A stretch of DNA of 40,108 bases, from the NCBI GenBank assembly GCA_030747075.1, contig JASLLL010000026.1, forward strand, positions 1-40,108, given 5' to 3'. A program made the position numbers and the translations under genes. The notes below the pieces were generated by a model. The model was not told the DNA's origin. It made no database searches and saw nothing but the letters and a program-made list of their open reading frames with translations. Source of the DNA: Gemmatimonadota bacterium. GTDB lineage: Bacteria > ARS69. This document shows, piece by piece, positions 26,413-34,146 of the stretch. Numbering within the stretch: position 1 is the first letter of the stretch; each line of letters begins with the position of its first letter.

Positions 26413-27570
26413 GTGAGGAAGCTCCCGGAGTACCTCCTCGTCGTGTATGCGCTGGCTGCGAGCATCTCCATCTTCCTGAGCCAGACAGCCATGGTCGTGG
26501 CCGGGATCATCAGCTTCCTGCCTGAACCCCGAGAAGCCCTCCAGCGAGCGTGGCGCCGAACGGGTCTGGAACTGGCCGTGTCGGGGTGGATGGTGGCCGC
26601 TCTTCTGGCAACGCTGTTCGCGGTGGATCCGGGCGCGAGTTTCGTGAAGTTGAAGAAGTTGCCGCTTTTCCTGATGCTCTTCTGGCCGACCCTTGTACTT
26701 CGCCGCCGATGGAGCTTCGGGCGTCTCTTCATGGCACTGCTTTTCGGGGCGGGAGCCACCTCTCTTTATGGCATCGTGGCCTTCATCCTCGCGGAGGGAA
26801 TGGAACCGGGTGCCGCGCACATCGGCGGCTTCCACGGATTCTACCTGACCAACTCCGGGCTTCTTCTGCTCTGCACCTTCCCGGCCTGTACGCTCGCCGC
26901 CTGCCGGAGCGTCGGGGTGTCCTATCGATGGGGCGCCGGGCTGGCCGCCGGAGCCATGCTGGCCGTGCAGGTGCTGGGTTGTCTTCCGGGTGCCTGGCTC
27001 GGGACATCCGGGGGAGCGGTCGTGCTGGGTGTGCGGCGCGGGAAGCCGGCCGTGGTCCTTCTGGCCGTGGGGGCCCTGGTTCTGGCGTGGTTCGCACCAG
27101 GCCCGGTCGGTGAAACGGCGCACGATCTTTTCGATCCGCAGAGTTCCGGTGTGAAGGAAAGGGCCACCATCTGGACGAATGGAGTGCGTCTCTTCGCCGA
27201 GGATCCCTGGACCGGATGGGGACTGCATGACCTCCGGGACGAATACGTACGCGTTGCGGATCCGGGAGCCGCCCCGGAAGGACACATGTATTCGGTGCCG
27301 TTGCAGATTGCGGCATCCATGGGGATCCCGGGGCTTCTGGCATTCCTCGCACTGGTGGCCGCCATGCTGCGCGCTTTGCAGAGGGCCCATATGCAAGTGC
27401 GCAGCGATACCTACCTGCGCGCCATTGTGGAAGGGACCGAGGCGAGCGTGTTTGGCTTCCTGATTGCGGGACTGGTGCACTGGAACTTCGGCGATTCAGA
27501 GATTCTCGCTCTCCTCTGTTTTCTGGTAGGCACTTCGATCGCTGCCGGGCGCGTGGCGGCCGACGCATGA
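26413..27570 (+). CDS. O-antigen ligase-like (WaaL/Wzy family) membrane protein
   Basis: 385 residues from GTG 26413, which has GGAGG five bases upstream; a TTG at 26398 is also in frame. About ten hydrophobic segments span the protein. The large periplasmic loop has KERATIW (R250) and a histidine in GHMYS (H291), matching two functional positions of the Wzy_C/WaaL family. The conserved arginine of the SRGAW block seems absent: the matching stretch reads LPGAWLGTSGGA (191-202). WaaL attaches undecaprenyl-linked glycan to the core; Wzy polymerase cannot be excluded. Its neighbours favour a ligase. Confidence 0.8.
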   Translation: MRKLPEYLLVVYALAASISIFLSQTAMVVAGIISFLPEPREALQRAWRRTGLELAVSGWMVAALLATLFAVDPGASFVKLKKLPLFLMLFWPTLVLRRRWSFGRLFMALLFGAGATSLYGIVAFILAEGMEPGAAHIGGFHGFYLTNSGLLLLCTFPACTLAACRSVGVSYRWGAGLAAGAMLAVQVLGCLPGAWLGTSGGAVVLGVRRGKPAVVLLAVGALVLAWFAPGPVGETAHDLFDPQSSGVKERATIWTNGVRLFAEDPWTGWGLHDLRDEYVRVADPGAAPEGHMYSVPLQIAASMGIPGLLAFLALVAAMLRALQRAHMQVRSDTYLRAIVEGTEASVFGFLIAGLVHWNFGDSEILALLCFLVGTSIAAGRVAADA

Positions 27571-28319
27571 GGCGGCTCTCTGTGTTGATTCCGGTCTTGA
27601 ACGAAGAGGGCCACCTTCCGGACTGCCTGGCGAGTTGCGCGTTCGCGGACGAGGTGGTCGTGCTGGATTCCGGCAGTCGGGACCGCACTACCGACGTCGC
27701 GCGAGAGCGCGGGGCCCGCGTGATCCATAGAGAGTTCGATGGATACGCCACCCAGAAGAACTGGGGACTCGCCAAAGTGACGCACGACTGGGTACTGATT
27801 CTCGATGCGGACGAGCGCGTTCCCGAGAAACTGCGGTGTGAGATTGAGGAGGTTCTTCGGTCTGATTCGCCCCGTGCAGGGTACTGGCTTCGCCGGCGGA
27901 GCGAGTTCCTGGGACGCGACATTCGTGGGTGCGGCTGGCAGAGCGATCGCGTGCTTCGGCTGTTCGACCGTCGTCTGGGGAGCTATGAAGAGCGCCGCAT
28001 CCATGAGGAGGTGTCCCTTCGCGGTTCGGCAGGCACATTGCAGACTGCGCTGGAACACCACCCCTGCCGCGATCTCGGTGCGTGGCTGATGAAGATCGAA
28101 GGATACTCGGCGAAGGGTGCGGAGGAGTTGGCGGCGCGTGGAGTACGCGGGCGGATCCACGACATCGTGTTGAGGCCGCCCGCGCGATTCATGAAGCAGT
28201 ACTTCTTCCGCATGGGTTTTCGGGACGGCACGCAGGGACTCATTCTGTGTGCGCTGTCCGCATACGGCGTCTTTCAGAAGTACGCCCGCCTGTGGGAAGC
28301 AACGAGGTCCCGACAATGA
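27567..28319 (+). CDS. Glycosyltransferase family 2 protein (WaaE/LpsA-like)
   Basis: 250 residues. GT-A fold: LSVLIPVLNEEGHLPDCL at the N terminus, VVLDSGSRDRT, and the metal-binding DAD within ILDADERVP (about 73-81). The middle has FLGRDIRGCGWQSD and RIHEEV, typical of the WaaE/KdtX branch that adds beta-glucose to heptose of the core. The C-terminal segment (RFMKQYFFRMGFRDGTQG) is the usual amphipathic membrane-contacting end of that branch. ATGA overlaps on both sides. Confidence 0.88.
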   Translation: MRRLSVLIPVLNEEGHLPDCLASCAFADEVVVLDSGSRDRTTDVARERGARVIHREFDGYATQKNWGLAKVTHDWVLILDADERVPEKLRCEIEEVLRSDSPRAGYWLRRRSEFLGRDIRGCGWQSDRVLRLFDRRLGSYEERRIHEEVSLRGSAGTLQTALEHHPCRDLGAWLMKIEGYSAKGAEELAARGVRGRIHDIVLRPPARFMKQYFFRMGFRDGTQGLILCALSAYGVFQKYARLWEATRSRQ

Positions 28320-29386
28320 TCCCGCAGACATTTCGACCGCTTCGGGTACTGATCCTGAGGCCAAGAGGTCTGGGCGATGTCGTGCTGGCTTCCGCAGTCC
28401 TCGACGCGTTGAAGCGCGCATGGCCGGAGGCTTCGCTTGCGTTTCTGTCCTCGACGCCGTCCGGACCTCTCTTGATTCCGGACCCGCGCCTCGACCGCGT
28501 CTTTCTTCTGGGAGGCGTCAGCTCCGGCGGGGAGGATCGCGCGGCGCGGCTGCAGGGGGGCGACATGAAGGCGGCAATCCGATGGGTGCGCGCCGGGGAG
28601 TATGATCTGCTGTTGGACTTGTTCTCCAATCCGCGAACGGCCGTCTTGAGTATGCTCTCCGGAGCGAGGTACCGAGTCGGGCTGGATCGCGGGGTGAGGA
28701 GATTCGCTTACAACATTCGCATCCCGCGCTTTCGGGGAAGTCCGAGTGAAGATGACCGGTACGCGGGAGAGACGCTGCTGGACTTCCTTCGGCAGGCCGG
28801 AATCGAATGGAGTGGCGAAGCCCGGGCCGGGGTGGCGCTCGAACGGAAGGATCGCGAGGAGGCGCGGGAGGTTCTTCGCACCGCGGGCTTCGCGTCGGGC
28901 GAACTGCCGACCATGATTCTCCCGGCGGGAAGTTGGGCAGCGAAGCGATGGACCGTCGCCGGTTTTGCCGGAGTGGCGGCGGGGCTGGCAAGGGTGACGG
29001 GGCAGCCGTCCCTGGTCCTGTGGGGACCGCCGGAAGAGAGGGACGCCCGCGCGATTGTCGCCGCAGCACCGAAGGGTACGGCGGTTCTGTCCCCCGGGAC
29101 CTCCTTGCGTGTCATGGCGGCTCTCTTGGGGATGGCGAAGGTGGTTGTGGCTCCGGACTGTCTGGGGCGGCACATGGCGATTGTGCAGGGAACGCCGACG
29201 GTGGGCGTTTTTGGAGACACCGCGCCGCAGGGATGGACGCCTCGGAACGGCCCTCACAAGACGGTGGATGCCCGGCCGGAAGCGGGAGGGACGGGCTTGA
29301 AGGACCTGCCGCCTGAGCCCGTGATTCGCGCAGCGATTGAGCTTCTCACGAAGGCCGGGGTGGACTCCCCGCAGGGGGACTGTTAG
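28316..29386 (+). CDS. Glycosyltransferase family 9 protein
   Basis: 356 residues from the ATG in an ATGA overlap; the frame extends to 28082 only inside the GT2 gene. LILRPRGLGDVVLASAVL (12-29) is the GT9 signature, and the donor half has GSWAAKRWTVAGF. The usual NDTGxxH block is replaced by APDCLGRHMAIVQGTP; the histidine is kept. It is the fifth GT9 gene and the last of the tightly coupled run. 140 bases without a gene follow. Confidence 0.84.
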   Translation: MIPQTFRPLRVLILRPRGLGDVVLASAVLDALKRAWPEASLAFLSSTPSGPLLIPDPRLDRVFLLGGVSSGGEDRAARLQGGDMKAAIRWVRAGEYDLLLDLFSNPRTAVLSMLSGARYRVGLDRGVRRFAYNIRIPRFRGSPSEDDRYAGETLLDFLRQAGIEWSGEARAGVALERKDREEAREVLRTAGFASGELPTMILPAGSWAAKRWTVAGFAGVAAGLARVTGQPSLVLWGPPEERDARAIVAAAPKGTAVLSPGTSLRVMAALLGMAKVVVAPDCLGRHMAIVQGTPTVGVFGDTAPQGWTPRNGPHKTVDARPEAGGTGLKDLPPEPVIRAAIELLTKAGVDSPQGDC

Positions 29387-29526
29387 CCTCCCCCGGCTCG
29401 GTATCCCATCGTGCGCGTGGTGACGGCAACCCGGTCGCCACTGGATGAACGCCACTAGGCGTGCGGGGTGCTGTGCGGGTCGGGCTCACCCGAACGAAAC
29501 TGATCAGCGTGACGAGGAGAAGCAGC
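29387..29526 (+). other. Gap between the core cluster and the GT4 pair
   Basis: 140 bases. A small hairpin ACGCC-ACTA-GGCGT lies near 29449-29462 and a CGGGT/ACCCG pair near 29476-29492. There is no T-tract, so neither is a terminator. A ribosome site AGGAGA precedes the next ATG. No clear promoter is seen, although the size of the gap makes an internal one possible. Confidence 0.45.
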
Positions 29527-30759
29527 ATGGCCGTCCCGGAACCCTCACTTCGCATTCTGCTTGCCACCGATGACTTTTCCGCAAGCGATGAACCGGACGG
29601 CGGATCGCTTCGGCGGATTGCAGCGCATCTGCCGGCGGATCGTCTGACCGTGAGTGCGCCGTGGATTCCCGGGGTGGGCAGAATGGATCGAAAGGCCTCC
29701 TACGAGATTCGCAGAGTGCCCGTCCCGTCGGTGCTTCCGGCTGCCTGGCGAAAATCCGTTTGGCGAAAGCAACTCATGGGATTTGCCGCGGAGAGTAGTC
29801 CCGGGATGGTCGTCGCCGATGGAGTATCCCCGGCCGGAGTCCTTGCCCTCTGGCTGAAGCGACGTGCAGGGATTGAGTATCTCCTGCACCTGGGAACCTC
29901 GCGCATGAATGCACTGGTGAAGCGGACCGCCTCGGGAGATGGCGCAAAAGGCGCATGGGCTGAGGTGCTCCGCGAAGCGGAAGGGGTTCTCGTGCCCACC
30001 GAAGAGTGTCGGTTCCAGGCCTACAAACTGGGCGTGGCCCCACATGCGATCCATGTGGTTGCAGACGGTGTGGATACCGAGCGCTTTCGGCCGGAGTTGC
30101 CCTCCAGTGAGTTGCGCCAGACTCTGGGTATGGGCGAAGGCGGGATTGTGCTCTCGGCTGCGTGGGATCCTTGGACACAGGATGAAGAGAGCGTGCTGCG
30201 TGCGTTTGCGGAAGTCAAGTCGCGCCGACCTGACACCAAGCTGGTCGTCCTTGCGAATGGTGAGCAGGGAATCTGGAAGAAGCTGGCGAAGCGCCTTCGC
30301 CTTGGGCGTAGCGTTTGCGTGGTTCCACCGGTGGCGGCTGCGAAGCGACCGGCATACTACTCGGTTGCCAGCGTCTTCCTTCAAGTACTGCGTGACAGCG
30401 GTGAGGTTGGGCGGCATTCCACTCCGGATGAGGCGTGCCTGGAGGCCATGTCGTGTGGCCTTCCTGTCGTGGGGGGGTGCGCTGCGGGTACGCTGGACGC
30501 CGTGGGAGAGACCATGCCGGACCAGCTCTTCCGTTCGGAGAGTCACGCGGAGATGGGTGATGCCATCGTAGGCCTTCTGGATTCTGAAGAGGCTCGTCGC
30601 GCTTGCGGACAGGCCGGACGCGACCGCGTTCAGAACTGCCTCTCGGCGGAGCACACGGGACGAGAGGTTCTCCGCATTCTGGAAGTGACGCACTTCCGGC
30701 GTCTCGGAAAGGCCCCTGTGCCCCGAGGTTTGGGAGCCGCAGCGGAGGCAACTGCCTGA
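29527..30759 (+). CDS. Glycosyltransferase family 4-like protein
   Basis: 410 residues from the ATG at 29527, with AGGAGA six bases upstream. Recognisable GT4 features are mainly in the donor half: VADGVDTERFRPE (about 179-191), LSAAWDPWTQDEESVLRAF, and STPDEACLEAMSCGLPVVGG, the E-rich nucleotide-binding segment. The acceptor half is less typical and lacks an obvious glycine-rich loop. Substrate unknown. One base separates it from the following GT4, so the pair is probably co-translated. Confidence 0.8.
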   Translation: MAVPEPSLRILLATDDFSASDEPDGGSLRRIAAHLPADRLTVSAPWIPGVGRMDRKASYEIRRVPVPSVLPAAWRKSVWRKQLMGFAAESSPGMVVADGVSPAGVLALWLKRRAGIEYLLHLGTSRMNALVKRTASGDGAKGAWAEVLREAEGVLVPTEECRFQAYKLGVAPHAIHVVADGVDTERFRPELPSSELRQTLGMGEGGIVLSAAWDPWTQDEESVLRAFAEVKSRRPDTKLVVLANGEQGIWKKLAKRLRLGRSVCVVPPVAAAKRPAYYSVASVFLQVLRDSGEVGRHSTPDEACLEAMSCGLPVVGGCAAGTLDAVGETMPDQLFRSESHAEMGDAIVGLLDSEEARRACGQAGRDRVQNCLSAEHTGREVLRILEVTHFRRLGKAPVPRGLGAAAEATA

Positions 30760-30760
30760 C

Positions 30761-31849
30761 ATGAGGAGCCTCCATGTCGACCCGGCGCGTTCGTGGCGGG
30801 GAGGCGAGCGTCAAGTGCTCCTCCAGGTGAGTGAACTGGTCGCACGAGGTCATGACTGTCTGGTCGCAGGCGATCCGCGTGGAGAGCTGGTCCGCAGATG
30901 CCGTGCCGCGGGCCTTCGCACGCTGCCCGCCCGAATCCATGGTGATGGAGACCCCGCGGGGGTGCTGACGCTCGCTGGCGGAATCCGTCGCTTTCGACCG
31001 CATCTGCTTCATCTTCACACGGCCCGCGCTCATGCTGCGGGCGGGATCGCGGGCCGCCTGACCCGCTGTCGTCCGATTCTCGTCACGCGACGGCTGGAAC
31101 TCCCTCCGCGAGGCGGAGTCCTTGGCCGCTGGAAGTACGCCCGTCTTGCGGACCACTACATCGCCATCAGTACCGCGGTGAAAGAGTCCCTCTTGAGCGG
31201 GGGCGTCCCGGCGGAGCGCATTACGCAGATCGCCAGCGGTATCCCGGTGGGCGAGGTTTCCACCCGGGAGAGTGAGCGCACCCGGGGAGCCGAGGTCGTC
31301 GTGGGAACCGTGGCTGCCTTTACGCCGCAGAAGGCCCCGTCAGTCTGGGTGGACACGGTGAGGCGTGTGGCAGAGGCATGCCCCGGCGCTCGTTTCATCT
31401 GGGCGGGAGAGGGGCCACTCCTTGAGGAGTGCCGCACCCGGATTCGTGAGTACGGGCTTGCCGGGCGAGTGGACTTCCCCGGCTTTGTGGAGGCGGTGGA
31501 TTCCGTCTGGGAGAAGATCGACATCTTCTTTCTCCCGAGTGCGTTTGAAGCACTGGGCACGGTGTTCCTGGACGCGATGGCGCGAGGCATTCCCGTGGTG
31601 GCCACCCGGGTCGGTGGGATCGGAGAGGTGGTCCGCACCGATCGCGAGGGGATCCTGACGGAAGCAGGAGACGATGCGGCCCTGGCGGCGGGCATCGAGA
31701 GGCTGGTGGCTGACCGCGTGTTGCGAAAAGACATGGGAGAACAGGGAAAGATCCGTGCGCGGGAGTTCGATATAGGGAAGATCGTGGATCGTCTGGAAGC
31801 GCTGTACCAAGAGCTGACCACGGGGTCAGCCCGAGAGGTCGCGTCGTGA
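30761..31849 (+). CDS. Glycosyltransferase family 4 protein
   Basis: 362 residues. The acceptor domain starts MRSLHVDPARSWRGGERQVL, with the GGxxR loop. The donor domain has VGTVAAFTPQK, IWAGEGPLLEECR and PSAFEALGTVFLDAMARGIPVVATRVGG, where the second acidic residue of the E-x7-E motif is aspartate. It resembles enzymes that add N-acetylhexosamine or hexose to lipid-linked glycans or LPS. The stop overlaps the DUF3108 gene as GTGA. Confidence 0.87.
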   Translation: MRSLHVDPARSWRGGERQVLLQVSELVARGHDCLVAGDPRGELVRRCRAAGLRTLPARIHGDGDPAGVLTLAGGIRRFRPHLLHLHTARAHAAGGIAGRLTRCRPILVTRRLELPPRGGVLGRWKYARLADHYIAISTAVKESLLSGGVPAERITQIASGIPVGEVSTRESERTRGAEVVVGTVAAFTPQKAPSVWVDTVRRVAEACPGARFIWAGEGPLLEECRTRIREYGLAGRVDFPGFVEAVDSVWEKIDIFFLPSAFEALGTVFLDAMARGIPVVATRVGGIGEVVRTDREGILTEAGDDAALAAGIERLVADRVLRKDMGEQGKIRAREFDIGKIVDRLEALYQELTTGSAREVAS

Positions 31850-32766
31850 GAATCTCCACCTGTGTGCTGCTGTCCGTGGTCGTTCTTCCGTCGATGGCGA
31901 CTGCCGCGGGGGGCGGGATCACCAGTGACTGGCCTGCTGTTCGGGTGCTTCCGGTCGCTCCGGGTCATCCTGCGCTTTCCCATGGTGCCGGACCGCCCGA
32001 CAGTCTCGCCATTCCGCCTTTGCCGCGTCCCGAGCTTCCCGACACACTTCCGTTTCATGCGGGAGAGCGCCTGGAGTTCTCCATCGACTATGGCTTCATC
32101 AACGCAGGCCATGCCACCATGGGGGTGGAACCGCTGCGCACCATTGCCGGCGTTCGTTGTCTGGAGCTCTGGACGGACGCCCGATCGAACGCGTTCTTCT
32201 CCACGATCTACAAAGTGTGGGATCGGTCCCAGAGCTTCCTGGAGCCGGAGGAGTTTGTGTCGTGGCGATACGAGAAGCACCAGAGAGAGGGAAGCTACCG
32301 GAAGGACCAGCTCATCAAGTTCGACCGGAGAGAGAACTTCGCGCGTTATGACGATGGCGTGGAAGTGTCATTGCCCCGGTTCGTGCAGGATGAACTGGCT
32401 GCCTTCTACTACTTCCGGACTCTCCAGATGGAAGTGGGGCAGAAGGTCCTGATTGACAGCCATGCCAACCGGAAGAACTATGCTCTGGAAGTGCGTGTCC
32501 TCCGTGTGGAGACCGTCGAGGTTCCTGCGGGAGAATATGAGTGCATCGTGATCGAGCCAATGATTCGAGAAGGGGGCATCTTTTCAGCGAAAGGGCGTCT
32601 GACGATCTGGTTGACGAATGACTCACGGAGAATGCCTGTCAGGATGAGCACAAAAATCGCGGTCGGTTCGGTCACGGCATCGCTGACCGACTACCGTCTC
32701 TCCACCCATGGGGAATGGCACCGGGGGGGCGAAGAGGCACACGGCAGCAGGGAGGAAGCGTGGTGA
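31846..32766 (+). CDS. DUF3108 domain protein, exported
   Basis: 306 residues. A signal peptide (about 1-21, ending in ATAA) is followed by a proline-rich stretch and the DUF3108 domain (about 65-285): FHAGERLEFSIDYGFINAGHA, then RSQSFLEPEEFVSW and YRKDQLIKFDRREN. The family has a lipocalin-like beta fold and no established function; it is often found near LPS or peptidoglycan genes in Gram-negative bacteria. Probably periplasmic. It is coupled by GTGA overlaps to a glycosyltransferase upstream and a conserved cytoplasmic protein downstream. Confidence 0.82.
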   Translation: MRISTCVLLSVVVLPSMATAAGGGITSDWPAVRVLPVAPGHPALSHGAGPPDSLAIPPLPRPELPDTLPFHAGERLEFSIDYGFINAGHATMGVEPLRTIAGVRCLELWTDARSNAFFSTIYKVWDRSQSFLEPEEFVSWRYEKHQREGSYRKDQLIKFDRRENFARYDDGVEVSLPRFVQDELAAFYYFRTLQMEVGQKVLIDSHANRKNYALEVRVLRVETVEVPAGEYECIVIEPMIREGGIFSAKGRLTIWLTNDSRRMPVRMSTKIAVGSVTASLTDYRLSTHGEWHRGGEEAHGSREEAW

Positions 32767-33728
32767 CCGGCAGATACAACGAAATCGACCTCTCCGCAGT
32801 GCAAGCTCTTCCTTTTGAGTCGCGCGGACGAAAGGTCAGCGTCTCCGATTTTGCGAAGCCCCTGGGAGAGTCCCCTTCCGTGGAGGATCTGGTCGCGTCT
32901 CTTCCGGATGTCCTTGCAGCCCGAGACTTCCGCCGACTCCTCATGACTCTGGAGGGGACCGTTCGAGAGGGGGGAGAGTGGATCGTCATGGTGGGCGGCC
33001 ATGTCGTGAAGACCGGACTGGCTCCCGTGTGGGTCCCGCTTCTGGAACGCCGGTGGATTACCTGTCTGGCGATGAACGGGGCTGCGGCCGTTCATGATGT
33101 AGAGATCGCTCTGTTCGGAAAGACCTCGGAAACCGTCGAGGAGAACCTTGCCGACGGCTCGTTCGGAATGTCCGCAGAGACGGCGGACTTTCTGAATGGA
33201 GCTGCCGATCGTGCCGCAGCGTCCGGAGAAGGGCTGGGAGAACGACTGGGACGCGAACTTGCGGAGGAGAGCGCAGCCCCTCACGCGGAGTCCAGTTTTC
33301 TGGCGACCGCGTGGCGGGCGGGCGTTCCGGCGACAGTGCATGTCGCGTTGGGCACGGATATTGTGCATCAGCACCCCTCTGCGAACGGGGCGTCCATCGG
33401 GGCCGCAAGCCTCAGGGACTTTCGAATCCTCGCGCGTCGTATCGCGGAACTGGAGGGCGGCGTGGTGCAGAATGTCGGTTCGGCGGTGCTGCTCCCGGAG
33501 GTATTCCTGAAGGCGCTGACCGTGGCGCGGAACCTGGGGCACACGGTGGAGAGTTTTGCGGCCGTCAACTTTGACATGATCCGGCACTATCGCCCACGCG
33601 CCAATGTGGTGGACCGTCCGACGCGCGACGGAGGATGGGGCGCGGACTTTATCGGGCACCATGAACTCCTGATCCCGTTGCTCATCGCCGCGCTGCGGAA
33701 CAGAGTAGAGGATGCTCCCGCTTCTTGA
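32763..33728 (+). CDS. Conserved protein, possibly related to deoxyhypusine synthase
   Basis: 321 residues from GTG 32763 in a GTGA overlap. I do not firmly recognise the family. Visible features are GGHVVKTGLAPVW, MNGAAAVHDVEIALFGKTSE, VHVALGTDIVHQHP, QNVGSAVLLPEVFLKAL and IGHHELLIPLL. The mix of glycine-rich loops, an alternating alpha/beta pattern and a conserved lysine near KTGLAP suggests a Rossmann-like fold, and I have a weak impression of bacterial deoxyhypusine-synthase-like proteins. No signal peptide or membrane helix. It closes the glycosyltransferase run; a promoter for the next unit overlaps its stop. Confidence 0.6.
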   Translation: MTGRYNEIDLSAVQALPFESRGRKVSVSDFAKPLGESPSVEDLVASLPDVLAARDFRRLLMTLEGTVREGGEWIVMVGGHVVKTGLAPVWVPLLERRWITCLAMNGAAAVHDVEIALFGKTSETVEENLADGSFGMSAETADFLNGAADRAAASGEGLGERLGRELAEESAAPHAESSFLATAWRAGVPATVHVALGTDIVHQHPSANGASIGAASLRDFRILARRIAELEGGVVQNVGSAVLLPEVFLKALTVARNLGHTVESFAAVNFDMIRHYRPRANVVDRPTRDGGWGADFIGHHELLIPLLIAALRNRVEDAPAS

Positions 33729-33754
33729 CGCTGCCGTTCCGTGGGTGGTATTCT
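33725..33754 (+). promoter_or_regulatory. Sigma70-like promoter candidate for the export unit
   Basis: TTGACG (33725-33730) and TATTCT (33749-33754) with an 18-base spacer. The -35 box overlaps the stop codon of the preceding gene. It lies at the start of the largest gap, where a new transcription unit is expected. Confidence 0.5.
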
Positions 33755-34146
33755 TCCTGTCACATTGTAGATTTTGGCGTTTCCCCCCCGTTCCTGCAGC
33801 ACCCAAGGGAAGCCTATAGACAGCTTGCTAATGCTTCGTGCCGGGTTTCTTCGAGGTCGCAACGCAAGGAGATGAGCGGGTTCCCGTGTCAGATTGAGGC
33901 CCTTCCCCCGGGTCGCGCGTGAGCAGAATCTGCTCATGTCTGGCACCCTCCTGTCCAGCTTCAAGTCGTAGCTGCTGAGATCATGCACGAAGCCTCACGG
34001 GATGCGAAATGGCATCACGCGAGGAAAAGGTGCCCGAAGATCTTCAGGTTTCCGGCGGATCATGCCGAGAATCCGGAAGACGGAACCCTGGAATGGCCAG
34101 GGAGATGGAAGCGACAGCCGGAATCTGCGAAAGGGCGGGTCGTCAG
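33729..34146 (+). other. 418-base leader before the polysaccharide export genes
   Basis: The largest gap in the window. It contains the promoter candidate, a run of seven C (33783-33789), a 17-base palindrome at 33920-33936 and a TGGCAC (33941-33946) resembling half of a sigma54 site. No riboswitch was recognised; I looked for the conserved pieces of c-di-GMP aptamers and did not find them. The frame of the next gene is open from 34009, but that part is not protein-like. Confidence 0.6.
33920..33936. promoter_or_regulatory. 17-base perfect palindrome, candidate operator
   Basis: TGAGCAGA-A-TCTGCTCA, eight-base arms with one central base. It lies about 166 bases downstream of the promoter candidate and 211 bases upstream of the Wza-like start. 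No known operator class is recognised; LexA, Fur and NtrC consensus sequences do not match. Confidence 0.55.

Noticed and set aside
33941-33955. Sigma54 promoter
   Set aside because: TGGCAC fits the -24 element, but the -12 position reads TC instead of GC, so the pair is not convincing.
33755-34010. c-di-GMP riboswitch in the export leader
   Set aside because: A GCAACGCAAGG stretch recalls part of the aptamer, but the tetraloop receptor, the GCGGGG segment and closing stems are not found.
34009-34146. Longer start for the Wza-like protein
   Set aside because: It would place the hydrophobic export leader about 47 residues inside the protein. GTG 34147 has a ribosome site and puts the leader at the N terminus.
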